64,000 nucleotides of DNA from Alphaproteobacteria bacterium (GTDB lineage Bacteria > Myxococcota_A > UBA796 > GCA-2862545). The translations under genes and the position numbers were made by a program. Shown here in pieces: positions 35,502 through 44,592 of the stretch. The notes beneath the pieces were generated by a model. It did not search any database. It saw only the letters and a program-made list of their open reading frames with translations, and was not told where the DNA came from. Each line of letters begins with the position of its first letter. Positions within the stretch are counted from its first letter, which is position 1. The stretch lies in NCBI GenBank assembly GCA_020632875.1, contig JACKET010000001.1, forward strand, positions 930,001 to 994,000. Reading direction: 5' to 3'.

Positions 35502-38500
35502 ATGCTGACCTTTCTCCTGTCCTCGGCGTTCGGCGTCGAGACCGTCTGTGCTTCCGGCTGCAACCACACCACCGTGCAGAACGCCATCGCGGCGGCCTCC
35601 CAGAACGAGGAGGTGCACATCCTCGAGCCCGGCGTCTACGACACGAACGTCGTGAACTTCCCGGCCAACGGCATCCACGTGATCGGGATGACCGCGGGGA
35701 TCCGGCTCACCAACTTCCGCATCGGCACCGTGCGCGGAGGGATGGGCCTCGAGCGCGTGTCGATCGACTGTGGCGGCAACCGGCTCGCCGATCTCGGCGG
35801 GAACGGCGACTCGCTCATCCTCGACTTCGTCGAGGTCACGAACTGCAGCTCCTCGAGCGGGGGCATCGCACGCACCACGCACAACGGCGCCTCGCTGACG
35901 ATCCAGAACTCCTGGGTCCACGACGTCTCGTCGACCGGCTCGGGCGGCGTGGTGACGCAGGACCGCGGCACCGTGGTGCTCCAGCACAACCTCGTGTGCG
36001 ACGCCTCGGCCACGAACAACGGCGGCGTCGTGAACCGCACGTCCATGGCGGGCAACCTGACGCTGCGGCACAACATCTTCGTGGGGAACACCGCGGCCGA
36101 GGGCGGCGTGCTCCTCGACGCGGCGGGCAGCGGCGCGAGCGTCACGGCGAACACCTTCTTCTCGGGCTCTGCCGGCGCCAACCGGGGCGGTGCGCTCAGC
36201 CTGCCCCAGACGAACGTGGCGGTGGTCGACAACGCCTTCGCGTTCAACGCGGCAGGCGACGCGCTGGCCGACGTTCCGACCGGCACCTACACGAACAACG
36301 GCTGGTGGAGCAACACGGCCGAAGACGTGAACGGCGGCGGCTCGCGCGGCACCGCGGCCGTCACGAGCAACCCGGGCTTCCCCGCGGGAGCGCCGGAGTG
36401 CGACCCGCACACGGCGGCGCCCACGGCGGCCGCCTGGACGACGGGCTCCAGCAACGGCGGCGAGATCGGCGCGTTCCGCGGCGGGATCGCGATCGGCATC
36501 GGTCCGTTCGCGTGGGACGACCTCGACGGCGACGGCCGGATGGCGATCTGGGACTGCGACGACAACGAGCCCCTGGCGAACGACCTGCAGGCCGAGCTGC
36601 CGTGCGACGGGATCGACAACGACTGCGACGGCTTCGTGGACGAGGGATTCACGACGTACTACCCGGATCTCGACGGTGACGGGTACGGCACGGGTGCGGG
36701 CCAGGGCACGTGCCCGGCCACCGCGTTCGCGCTGGTCGGCGGCGACTGCGACGACGGCGCGCCCGCCGTGAATCCCGGGGCCAACGAGATCACGTGCAAC
36801 GGCATCGACGACGACTGCAGCGCCGGCACACCCGACGAGCAGGACCTCGACAACGACGGCGACGGCTTCTGCACCGACTGCGACGACGGCGACCCGGACA
36901 ACAGCTCCATCGGCACCGAGGTCTGCGACGGGGCCGACAACGACTGCGACACCGTCGCCGACAACGGGCTGACCTTCGACACCTGGTACCGCGACGGCGA
37001 CGGCGACGGGTACGGTCGGATCCCGGGCCCGCAGAGCGCGTGTGCGCAGCCGCCCGGCTGGGTCCTCGTCACCGGCGACTGCGCCGACAACGACCCCGCG
37101 GTGAACCCCGGCGCGTCCGAGCTCACGTGCAACGGCGTCGACGACGACTGCAGCGCGGCGACGCCCGATGGCGAAGACCTCGACGGAGACGGCTCGAACG
37201 AGTGTGCCGACTGCAACGACAGCGACCCCGACAACTTCCCGGGGAACGTGGAGTCGTGCGACGGGCAGGACAACGACTGCGACGGGCTGGCCGACGTGGC
37301 GGGCCCCGGCTCCGAGCTCGATGCCGACAGCGACGGCGTCCGCCGCTGCGAGAACGACTGCGACGACGCCGACCCCACGGCCTACCCCGGCGCACCGGAG
37401 CTCTGTGACGGCGTCGACAACGACTGCAACGGCACGGCCGACGCCGCGGGCGGCGAGGCCGACAGCGACTCCGACAGCTGGCGCACCTGCGACGGCGACT
37501 GCGACGACGCCGATCCGTTCGCGTACCCCGGCAATCCCGAGGTGTGCGACGGCGCCGACAACGACTGCATGGGCGGCGTCGACGACGGGCTCGTGTTCAC
37601 CGACTACTTCCCCGACGGCGATTCCGACGGGTACGGCGTGGCTCCGCCCGTGAGCGCGTGCTCCGCGCAGGCCGGCCACGCGCTCGTCGGCGGCGACTGC
37701 AACGACGCGGCGGCGAACGTGAACCCCGGTGAGGTCGAGATCTGCGACGCCATCGACCACGACTGTGACGGCGATCCGAGCAACGACGTCGTCGATCGCG
37801 ACTGGTACGCCGACCTCGACGGCGACGGGTACGGCGACCCCGGTGCCTTCCTGGCCACCGACTGCGCCGCGCCGCCAGACTCTGCGGCCGACCACTCCGA
37901 CTGCGACGACGGCGACGCCAGCGTCCACCCGGGCGCGACCGAGGTGTGCAACGGCGTCGACGACGACTGCGACACGGCCGTCGATCAGGGCCTGCCCGTG
38001 TCCGACTACTACCCGGACGTCGACGGCGACGGCGCTGGCGACGACAGCGCGAACCCCGTGAGCGCCTGCGGGCCGGTCGCGGGGCTCGTCGCCAACAGCG
38101 ACGACTGCGACGACTCCGCCCCGAGCATCTACCTCGGTGCGGCCGAGGTCTGTGACGACATCGACAACGACTGCGACGGAACCGCCGACGAAGGCCTCCC
38201 CCAGCAGACCTCGTACGTCGACACCGACGGCGACGGGTACGGCGACGACGCGACCCTCGTGCTCGATTGCGCCGTGGCGCCGGGCCTCGTGACGGTCGGA
38301 GGGGACTGCGAGCCGGCCGACGACGCCATCCACCCCGGCGCGGCCGAGGTGTGCGACGGCATCGACCAGGACTGCGACGGCGACGTGGACGACGGGCTCG
38401 CGACCTTCGACCTCTACGCAGACCTCGACGGCGACGGGTACGGCGCGGGCGCGTCGATCGGAGCGGACTGCGCCGTGGCGCCCGACACCAGCGCGACCGC

Positions 38501-39923
38501 GGGCGACTGCGACGATGCCGACGACACCACGTACCCGGGCGCCATCGAGCAGTGCGACTCGGTCGACAACGACTGCGACGGCGTCGTGGACGACGACGTG
38601 GCCACGACGGACTGGTTCACCGACGCGGACGGCGACGGGTACGGCGCTGGTCCGGCCATCCCGGACTGCCTCCAGCCCTCGGGGACGGTGGCCGTTGCCG
38701 GGGACTGCGACGACGCCGACAGCGCCGTGAGCCCCGGGGCTGCGGAGATCTGCGACTTCGAGGACAACGACTGCGACGGGCTCGAAGACGACGACGACCC
38801 CGACCTCACCGCGCCGGCGGTCTACCCCGACAACGACCTCGACGGCTACGGCGCGTCCGGCGTGGCGGGCTTCCCGGCGTGCACGGTGCCTCCGGGCTAC
38901 GCCACGTCGTCCACCGACTGCGACGACCTCGACGCCGACATCCGGCCCAACGCGGTCGAGGCGTGTCCCGACGGCATCGACAACGACTGCGACGGCCTCG
39001 TCGACGCCGACGACCCCAGCTACTCCGAGCAGCCCGTCACCTTCTGGTTCGACCAGGACGGCGATGGCTACGGCACGCCCGCGCTCACGTTCACCGGCTG
39101 CTCGGGCGACGAGCCGCTCGGCTACGTGTCGCCGGCGAACGGCCAGGACTGCGACGACGCGGAGTTCTCGACGAACCCCTTCGCGGCCGAGGTCTGCGAC
39201 GACATCGACAACGACTGCGACGCGCTCGTCGACGAGGGCATCGCGACGATCGACTACTACCCGGATCTCGACGGGGACGGGTTCGGAGACGGCGGCGCCG
39301 CGCCGGAGGCCGCGTGCAGCGCGAACCTGCCTCGCGTGCTGGGCCTCATCCCCGACAGCCAGGACTGCGACGACGGCGACGCGCTCATCAACCCGCTCGC
39401 CCCCGAAGACGACTGCGACGGCATCGACGAGGACTGCGACGGGCTCGTGGACGAGGGCCTCGGTGACGCGGTGTGGCGCGACGCGGACGGCGACGGCTAC
39501 GGCGACCCCGGCGACTCGGCCTTCCAGTGCACCATCGAGCCGGGCTGGGTGCTCAACGACGAGGACTGCGACGACACCTCGGCCGAGGTCGCCCCGGACG
39601 CTGCGGAGCTGTGCAACGGCGTCGACGACGACTGCGACCTCGACATCGACGAGGGCGTCGACATCGCCGACCAGACGCTGTTCTGGCCCGACGCGGACGG
39701 GGACGGCTTCGGGGACGCCGGCTCGCCGCCGCTCGCGGCCTGCACGATGCCCGACGGGTACGTGACCGACAGCACGGACTGTGACGACAGCGACCCCGAT
39801 CAGAACGTCGAGTGCGAATCGAAGCGGGGCACGGGCTGCAACTGCGACACGTCCGGCGCGCCTGCTGCGCTGTGGTTGCTGGCGTTCGCCGGGCTGGCGG
39901 CGTTGCGCCGGCGGAGCGCGTAG
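35502..39923 (+). CDS. Giant MopE-repeat surface protein with beta-helix head and MYXO-CTERM-like tail
   Basis: The 1473-residue protein starts MLTFLLSSAFGVETVCASGC (signal peptide). It has a beta-helix head (about 20-330) and about 17 consecutive MopE-type repeats, each of 50-70 residues with Cys-x-Gly-Val/Ile-Asp-Asn/Asp-Asp-Cys and DGDGYG loops. It ends RGTGCNCDTSGAPAALWLLA followed by a hydrophobic run and RRR, a MYXO-CTERM-like signal. The ATG lies 9 bp past the previous stop; a -10-like TAGCAT (35490-35495) ends six bases before it and there is no SD, so it may have its own start. Repeat-rich DNA here could recombine with the neighbouring paralogue. It is likely a surface adhesin or metal-binding scaffold. 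Confidence 0.88.
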   Translation: MLTFLLSSAFGVETVCASGCNHTTVQNAIAAASQNEEVHILEPGVYDTNVVNFPANGIHVIGMTAGIRLTNFRIGTVRGGMGLERVSIDCGGNRLADLGGNGDSLILDFVEVTNCSSSSGGIARTTHNGASLTIQNSWVHDVSSTGSGGVVTQDRGTVVLQHNLVCDASATNNGGVVNRTSMAGNLTLRHNIFVGNTAAEGGVLLDAAGSGASVTANTFFSGSAGANRGGALSLPQTNVAVVDNAFAFNAAGDALADVPTGTYTNNGWWSNTAEDVNGGGSRGTAAVTSNPGFPAGAPECDPHTAAPTAAAWTTGSSNGGEIGAFRGGIAIGIGPFAWDDLDGDGRMAIWDCDDNEPLANDLQAELPCDGIDNDCDGFVDEGFTTYYPDLDGDGYGTGAGQGTCPATAFALVGGDCDDGAPAVNPGANEITCNGIDDDCSAGTPDEQDLDNDGDGFCTDCDDGDPDNSSIGTEVCDGADNDCDTVADNGLTFDTWYRDGDGDGYGRIPGPQSACAQPPGWVLVTGDCADNDPAVNPGASELTCNGVDDDCSAATPDGEDLDGDGSNECADCNDSDPDNFPGNVESCDGQDNDCDGLADVAGPGSELDADSDGVRRCENDCDDADPTAYPGAPELCDGVDNDCNGTADAAGGEADSDSDSWRTCDGDCDDADPFAYPGNPEVCDGADNDCMGGVDDGLVFTDYFPDGDSDGYGVAPPVSACSAQAGHALVGGDCNDAAANVNPGEVEICDAIDHDCDGDPSNDVVDRDWYADLDGDGYGDPGAFLATDCAAPPDSAADHSDCDDGDASVHPGATEVCNGVDDDCDTAVDQGLPVSDYYPDVDGDGAGDDSANPVSACGPVAGLVANSDDCDDSAPSIYLGAAEVCDDIDNDCDGTADEGLPQQTSYVDTDGDGYGDDATLVLDCAVAPGLVTVGGDCEPADDAIHPGAAEVCDGIDQDCDGDVDDGLATFDLYADLDGDGYGAGASIGADCAVAPDTSATAGDCDDADDTTYPGAIEQCDSVDNDCDGVVDDDVATTDWFTDADGDGYGAGPAIPDCLQPSGTVAVAGDCDDADSAVSPGAAEICDFEDNDCDGLEDDDDPDLTAPAVYPDNDLDGYGASGVAGFPACTVPPGYATSSTDCDDLDADIRPNAVEACPDGIDNDCDGLVDADDPSYSEQPVTFWFDQDGDGYGTPALTFTGCSGDEPLGYVSPANGQDCDDAEFSTNPFAAEVCDDIDNDCDALVDEGIATIDYYPDLDGDGFGDGGAAPEAACSANLPRVLGLIPDSQDCDDGDALINPLAPEDDCDGIDEDCDGLVDEGLGDAVWRDADGDGYGDPGDSAFQCTIEPGWVLNDEDCDDTSAEVAPDAAELCNGVDDDCDLDIDEGVDIADQTLFWPDADGDGFGDAGSPPLAACTMPDGYVTDSTDCDDSDPDQNVECESKRGTGCNCDTSGAPAALWLLAFAGLAALRRRSA

Positions 39924-39965
39924 CCCCGGTCGAGGGCATCCGGCGCTCGGCGACCGACCCAGAGG

Positions 39966-40301
39966 CTACGGGCAGCCGACCGATGCGAGCAGCATGCGGT
40001 CGGCGCCGTCGATCAGCGTGACCGTGCGGCCCAGCAGCTCGACCTCGACGCGGCCGAAGTCGAGCTGGCGCCCGTTGCGGCGGCCCGAGAGCGGGCGCGG
40101 CTCTTCGCCCGGCCGCGTGATCACGCCGGAGACCGTCGTGCTCGCGGACAGCGACAGCTCGAGCAGGGTGCCGTCGTCGCCGCGGTAGCAGGTGGCCCCC
40201 GCGACCGTGGTGCGGTCGAGGTGCGTGTTCTCGGGCAGGGTGCGGTCGGTGGGGCGCGCCTCGCCGCACTGGCAGGCGAAGAGGGCGAAGAGCGCGATCA
40301 T
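39966..40301 (-). CDS. Small lipoprotein, unknown function
   Basis: The 111-residue product begins MIALFALFACQCGEARP, with lipobox LFAC (Cys10). The mature part is a small beta-rich domain (LLELSLSASTTVSGVITRPG, LDFGRVEVELLGRTVTLIDG) ending in SVGCP. The family is not recognised. Its ATG overlaps the stop of the upstream MopE-repeat gene as ATGA, so it is translated together with that protein and may be its partner. It is convergent with the giant surface protein gene. Confidence 0.75.
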   Translation of the reverse strand: MIALFALFACQCGEARPTDRTLPENTHLDRTTVAGATCYRGDDGTLLELSLSASTTVSGVITRPGEEPRPLSGRRNGRQLDFGRVEVELLGRTVTLIDGADRMLLASVGCP

Positions 40302-41269
40302 CCCGTCTCCCCGGTGTCGCTGGAGGCCGTGTCACCGGGGCTCGCCGTGTCGCCCGTGGGCGCGAGCCCGGTGTCGGCAGCGGGCGCGGTGTCGGAGAGC
40401 CCCGTGTCGCTGGTGTCTGCGGGGAGCCCCGTGTCGTTCACGCCGTCGCCACCGGTGCAGTCGTCGTCGATGCCGTTGCCCGGGATCTCGGGGGCCGCGG
40501 GATTCACCGCTGCATCGGCATCGTCGCAGTCGGCGCCATTCGCCACGGACCCCTCCGGACGCTCGCCATCGCAGCTGACGAGGTCGATGGGCGCCGACCC
40601 GTCGCCGAACCCGTCTCCGTCCGCGTCGGGCCAGACGCGCAGGAGGAACCCGTCGTCGATCTGCCCGTCGCAGTCGTTGTCGAGCCCGTCGCACAGCTCG
40701 GTGGCGTTCTGGTTCACGCGCGGGTCGCTGTCGTCGCAGTCGCTGCTCTGCTCCCAGCCGTCGCCGTCGTTGTCGATCCAGGCGTTGGTGCAGTAGAACA
40801 GCCGGTCGAAGTCCCACCCGCGGAACGCCGCACACGCGGACTCCGAGCCGATCGGGTCGAGCGCGCTGACGGCGGAGGTGCGGAAGCGCACGATGCCGCT
40901 GTGGTCGTACCAGGGGACCGGCAGGTGGTTGGGGTACGGGTTCACGAACTGGCGCACCCGCCACTCGTAGACCGTGTCGGGCGCGAAGCCCTCCTTCGCG
41001 CACAGGTGGACCGCGCCGGAGCCCGCGTAGGCGGCCCAGTAGTCGACCTCCTCGCCATCGAGGGTCTGCAGCACCACGGCCTCGCGGAAGTTCGGGCCGG
41101 TGGGGACCGGCTCTTCGCCCCACCACTTCATCAACAGCGGGTGGTTCGGATCCCAGTCCTCGATGACGACGTCCGTGCGGATGCAGGGGGCGCGGAGATC
41201 CCACTGCTCGCGTGAGGTCGCGAGGGCGGCCGCCGAAGCGAGCACGAGCACGATGGCGCGGCGGGGCAT
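40298..41269 (-). CDS. Exported protein with two MopE-type repeats and an Asp-Thr-Gly-rich tail
   Basis: The start at 41267-41269 gives MPRRAIVLVLASAAALATS, a signal peptide, for a 323-residue product. Residues about 25-190 form a beta-sandwich-looking domain with four Cys (RAPCIRTDVV, HLCAKEG, SACAAF, FYCTNAW). Two MopE-like repeats follow (DGDGWEQSSDCDDSDPRVNQ, ATELCDGLDNDCDGQIDDG, then DADGDGFGDG). The tail is low-complexity (DTGLPADTSDTG, DTGETG) and replaces the usual hydrophobic sorting helix, so attachment must differ from the two larger paralogues. The next gene overlaps its stop codon. Confidence 0.82.
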   Translation of the reverse strand: MPRRAIVLVLASAAALATSREQWDLRAPCIRTDVVIEDWDPNHPLLMKWWGEEPVPTGPNFREAVVLQTLDGEEVDYWAAYAGSGAVHLCAKEGFAPDTVYEWRVRQFVNPYPNHLPVPWYDHSGIVRFRTSAVSALDPIGSESACAAFRGWDFDRLFYCTNAWIDNDGDGWEQSSDCDDSDPRVNQNATELCDGLDNDCDGQIDDGFLLRVWPDADGDGFGDGSAPIDLVSCDGERPEGSVANGADCDDADAAVNPAAPEIPGNGIDDDCTGGDGVNDTGLPADTSDTGLSDTAPAADTGLAPTGDTASPGDTASSDTGETG

Positions 41270-41275
41270 GCCCGA

Positions 41276-41284
41276 TGGTACGCT
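41276..41284 (+). promoter_or_regulatory. Extended -10 element before 41291 gene
   Basis: TGGTACGCT (41276-41284) has the TGn extension and a -10-like TACGCT ending six bases before the ATG at 41291. With no SD between, the transcript would be leaderless. The whole divergent gap is only 21 bp. No convincing -35 is seen. Confidence 0.4.
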
Positions 41285-41290
41285 ACCGCC

Positions 41291-41995
41291 ATGCCATTTG
41301 CATGCCTCTGCGACGGGGCCGACACCGCTGACGTGATCTACTGCTGCGAAGCGCTCGTCGCGTGGGCGGAGGCCCGCTACGACGCGGCCTGGATGGCGGC
41401 CGAGCGCGCGCTGTCGGCGGATCCGGGCCACTCGCCGAGCTGGCTCCTGTACGCGTATGCCCGCTACAAGCGCGGCCATCGCGCCGAGGCCATGCAGATC
41501 CTCGAGGGCCTCGCGAGCGACCCCGACGTGGGCAAGCGCGCCCGGCGGGCCCTCACGCTGAACCACCACCGGCACGACCGCAACCAGGTCCACGTGTCGA
41601 TGGGCATCGAAGGCGGCCTCGGGGCGGCCCCGCTGCTCGTGGTCGACGTGCCGCTCACGCGGCGGATCGGCGTGCGGATGGATGCCCGCTACGCGAGCTG
41701 GTTCGCGAACGACCTGTTCGGGCCGGGTGGCGCGCTGGGGCTCACGTGGAACGCGACGGCCGGCGTGTGGCGGTTCCAGCTGGCCGGCAGCGTCAACGGC
41801 TTCGTCGACGACCAGCCGAGCCGCATGCGCGCGGGAGCATCGAGTGGGATGCGCGTGGACGTGCGGTTGTTCCAGGGCGTCGGGCTGGGGACGGAGGTCG
41901 GCCTCGGCGTGCAGGACGGGGAGAACGGCGCGTGGGGATATCCCTACGGGCGCGCCTTCCTCACGGTGTTCGCGCCCGCCCGCAGGTACTACTGA
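41291..41995 (+). CDS. TPR-like N-terminus joined to a beta-barrel-like domain
   Basis: The 234-residue product starts MPFACLCDGADTADVIYCCE with four Cys in 19 residues. A TPR-like helical part follows (about 20-85; AWMAAERALSADPGHSPSWL, YKRGHRAEAMQILEGLAS). Residues 100-234 look like outer-membrane beta-strands (VHVSMGIEGGLGAAPLLVVD, GLGTEVGLGVQDGENGAWG, ending FAPARRYY with a terminal aromatic). There is no signal peptide, which is odd for a barrel. No family is recognised. It is divergent from the MopE-repeat gene, and the 1.8-kb repeat element begins right after it. Confidence 0.65.
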   Translation: MPFACLCDGADTADVIYCCEALVAWAEARYDAAWMAAERALSADPGHSPSWLLYAYARYKRGHRAEAMQILEGLASDPDVGKRARRALTLNHHRHDRNQVHVSMGIEGGLGAAPLLVVDVPLTRRIGVRMDARYASWFANDLFGPGGALGLTWNATAGVWRFQLAGSVNGFVDDQPSRMRAGASSGMRVDVRLFQGVGLGTEVGLGVQDGENGAWGYPYGRAFLTVFAPARRYY

Positions 41996-42372
41996 CCCGA
42001 TCGGAAGCCGTCGGGCTCCGAGCGTCTCATGGCCTCACGCAGATGACGCAGAAGGACGCAGATGACGCAGAAACGAGGCCCCCACTGGATGCGGATCCGC
42101 GTTTTGCGCAGCGTCAACGCCTTGAATCTGTCGACCATTCGGCCTGGGAGCGAAGCAAGTTCACGCGACCAGCCCGAAATGCCGGCCTGCTCTGGTGAGT
42201 CCCGAATCCGGTTCGCAAGAAGGCCCGCTCTGTCGACCCGAACACGGAGACATCCCTCGAGAGCAGCCCGAAACGACCGCCTGCTCTGGTGAATCCCGAT
42301 TTCCAATCCGCGCGAAGGCCCTCTCTGGCGAAACAACCATCGAGCCCCGGACCCACGTCGGCCCCATCGAAA

Positions 42373-42516
42373 CCTCCGTGCCCTCCGCCCCTCCGCGTCC
42401 TCCGTGCTGAGAGAACGCGCGCCGGAGCGCCCCGGTCTCCGAACGTCCCGCCGGAGAGCCCGTCCTACCGGGCCGATTCTCAGCACGGAGGATCGGAGGA
42501 CGGGAGGGACACGGAG
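42373..42516. repeat. 144-bp foldback unit, copy 1
   Basis: The left arm is a periodic CCTCCGTG/CCTCCG run ending CCTCCGTGCTGAGA; the right arm begins TCTCAGCACGGAGG (42478). The 14 inner arm bases pair perfectly and the outer part largely pairs. The loop contains a second small inverted repeat (TCTCCG ... CGGAGA). Confidence 0.85.
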
Positions 42517-42667
42517 TCGGTCGTCGTCAGGCCGAGCGTCCTTCTTCGGTCCCCGAAGACGAGGAGTACCAAGGGCCCGATACCGGCGCGCGCGTGCTCT
42601 GGTGAGCTAGACCTTCGAGGCCGTTGCAGGCCCCCGGAACCCCGGACCCACGTCGGCCCTATCGAAA

Positions 42668-42811
42668 CCTCCGTGCCCTCCCTCCCTCCGAGCCCTCCGT
42701 GCTGAGAGAACGCGCGCCGGAACACCCCGATCTCCGAACGTCCCGCCGGAGAGCCCGTCGTTGCGGGCCGATTCTCAGCACGGAGGATCGGAGGACGGGA
42801 GGGACGCGGAG
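42668..42811. repeat. 144-bp foldback unit, copy 2
   Basis: Same length and arm structure as the unit at 42373, in the same orientation, with a few substitutions. The downstream GTCGGTCGTCGTC tail is also shared. Spacing from copy 1 is 295 bp. Confidence 0.85.
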
Positions 42812-42915
42812 TCGGTCGTCGTCAAGCCGAGCGTCATTCCGTCCCCGAAGGCGAGGTGGGTGGTTCCTCACTCCAGGGCGGCCTCGGAACGCCCGATTGG
42901 AGGCCCGCCCCTCGA

Positions 42916-43059
42916 CCTCCGTGCCCTCCGTCCCTCCGAGCCCTCCGTGCTGAGAGAACGCGCGCCGGAACACCCCGGTCTCCGAACGTCCCGCCGGAGA
43001 GCCCGTCGTTCCGGGCCGATTCTCAGCACGGAGGATCGGAGGACGGGAGGGACGCGGAG
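42916..43059. repeat. 144-bp foldback unit, copy 3
   Basis: Third copy, exactly the same length, 248 bp after the start of copy 2. Arms 42916-42954 and 43021-43059 pair over most of their length. Sequence differences among the copies leave the pairing largely intact. Confidence 0.85.
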
Positions 43060-43875
43060 TCCGTCATCGTCGGGCCGAGCGTCCTTCGGTCCCCGAGGAC
43101 GAGGGGGACTGGGCCCGGATCCTGGCTCCAAGGCACCAGAGCAGGCCAATGTGGTTCCTCACTCCAGGGCGGCCTCGGAACGCCCGAAGCTCGATCCCTT
43201 CCACACGGAGGAGGGCGCAGGAACGGATGCGTCGTGCCCCCCTCCTGGACGTTCCGCGCACGAATCAGCGTCTTCTGAACTCCGTGATCGGCGGATGCGG
43301 ATCCGGTGGGGGCCGTCGCGGGTCGAGCGTCCCCGCTTCCCCGGGCACCGTCGTGAAACCGAAGCCGGTGCCAGGGTGAGACCAGGGCCCGGTCCCGACC
43401 GTCGGAAGCTCGCCCCGGGCCGTCCAGATCCAACCAGAGCCGGGTCCAGAGTGACTGCCGCGGAGCAGAGTCCGGCTGAGAGTGACTCCACAGACGCTGC
43501 GGGCGCGCGCTGGCGATCCGCTCGACAGTCGAAGCTCCACAATTCTCTCTGGGGCCCTCGCGACAACGGACCCGACCGGGCGCCCCGGAGGCGTCGTCCC
43601 GGTTCCGCTCACCCGAGCAGCCCGAAACGCCTGCCTGCTCTGGTGAATCCCGACTCCAGTCCGCGGGGAGGCCCTCCCTGTCGACCCGAACATCGAGACG
43701 TCGCCTGGACGCCAAGCGGGGCAACCCACTCGGCGCTCCGGGGACGCGAAGACGCTCGACCCGGGGCGGCCTCGTTTCTGCGTCATCTGCGTCCTTCTGC
43801 GTCATCTGCGTGATGCCTGGGGACGCTCGAAGCTCGATCCCTTCCCCGCGGAGGGGCTGACGCGCTCGCGGCGGC

Positions 43876-44592
43876 TCAGAAGAACCGGCGGACCGCCAGC
43901 ACCGGGCCGCCCGTTCCCGCCCCGAGCGCGGTGAGCCCGACCTGGGCGCCCACGTCCAGCGTGAGCGGCTCGAAGTCGAAGCGGCCGAGCACCCGCCCGG
44001 TCAGCGGGACCGGGTCCACCATCACCTCGAGCTCCGCGACCACCGACGCAGGCCCGGCGATGGGCTGCACCGTCGCGATGCCGAGCTCGGCGACGAAGAA
44101 CGGCGACGGGTAGCGGCTCAGCGACTCGAAGGGCCCCGTGCGGAACCCCAACGACGTGCGGAACACCCACGGCCGCTTCGGGACCAGCGCGACCGCGCCG
44201 ACCGCCACGACCTCGCCGGCCCGCACCGTGTCGCGGCGCACCGTCGCCCAGCTCTCCGCCGTGGCGCCGTTCGGTACGTACTGGAAGGCGCCCTCGAAGC
44301 CCAGCGTGTAGATCGTGTCGATCCGTTGCCCGAGGTGGACGTAGCCCCCGAGGCGCAGCTGGCCGAGGCCCCAGCTCGTGCCCTGCGCACCGCCGGTGAG
44401 CACCAGGGGCGTCTCGGCGGCGATGCTCGCGCGCCGCCCGACGTTCGTGCGGACCGCGACGGTCGTCTGGCTCACCCAGGCCGCGTCGATCGCCGTGGCC
44501 TCGCGGAGCTCCACCGAGCGCACGGGCAGCGCGGGGCCCACGCGAAAGCCGCCGGGCGTGGCGGCGAGCGCCGCTGTCGTCAGCAACCACAT
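43876..44592 (-). CDS. Predicted outer-membrane beta-barrel protein
   Basis: The 238-residue product starts MWLLTTAALAATPGGF, a short signal peptide. The mature protein alternates hydrophobic and polar residues in strand-like runs (TTVAVRTNVGRRASIAAETP, LGQLRLGGYVHLGQRID, VFRTSLGFRTG) and ends GGPVLAVRRFF with the C-terminal Phe typical of BAM-inserted barrels. Family not recognised. It is divergent from the 44618 gene with only 25 bp between start codons. Downstream is the end of repeat block C. Confidence 0.7.
   Translation of the reverse strand: MWLLTTAALAATPGGFRVGPALPVRSVELREATAIDAAWVSQTTVAVRTNVGRRASIAAETPLVLTGGAQGTSWGLGQLRLGGYVHLGQRIDTIYTLGFEGAFQYVPNGATAESWATVRRDTVRAGEVVAVGAVALVPKRPWVFRTSLGFRTGPFESLSRYPSPFFVAELGIATVQPIAGPASVVAELEVMVDPVPLTGRVLGRFDFEPLTLDVGAQVGLTALGAGTGGPVLAVRRFF

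Larger units (their letters stand above)
42000..43845. repeat. Gene-free element C with 50-bp inverted ends (TIR 42031-42080 and 43768-43817)
   Basis: The two 50-bp ends are inverted copies identical at 49 of 50 positions and each contains two 19-bp direct units beginning ACGCAGATGACGCAGAA. Homology to block B extends outward past the ends (GGGATCGAGCTTCGA on one side; GCTCCGAGCGTCT on the other). Inside are four CTGCTCTGGTGA cores (42186, 42280, 42595, 43634), one reversed core (43134) and three 144-bp foldback units. No frame in this 1.88-kb gap has credible coding character, no SD-led start and no recognisable protein, so no transposase is encoded within it. Confidence 0.85.

Noticed and set aside
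32868..38333. A very long open frame (about 1820 codons) on the minus strand opposite the MopE-repeat genes
   Set aside because: It mirrors the periodic GAC/GAT-rich repeats of the plus-strand genes, has no SD-supported start and no domain. GC-rich repeats commonly leave the antisense frame open.
42062..43813. Several plus- and minus-strand open frames of 80-350 codons inside repeat block C
   Set aside because: Their translations are just repeated readings of the 144-bp units and the CTGCTCTGGTGA modules; no SD, no domain, and stops occur at different places in each copy.
42000..43845. An insertion sequence
   Set aside because: The inverted ends look like an IS but no transposase or remnant of one can be read in any frame, and no target duplication is visible.
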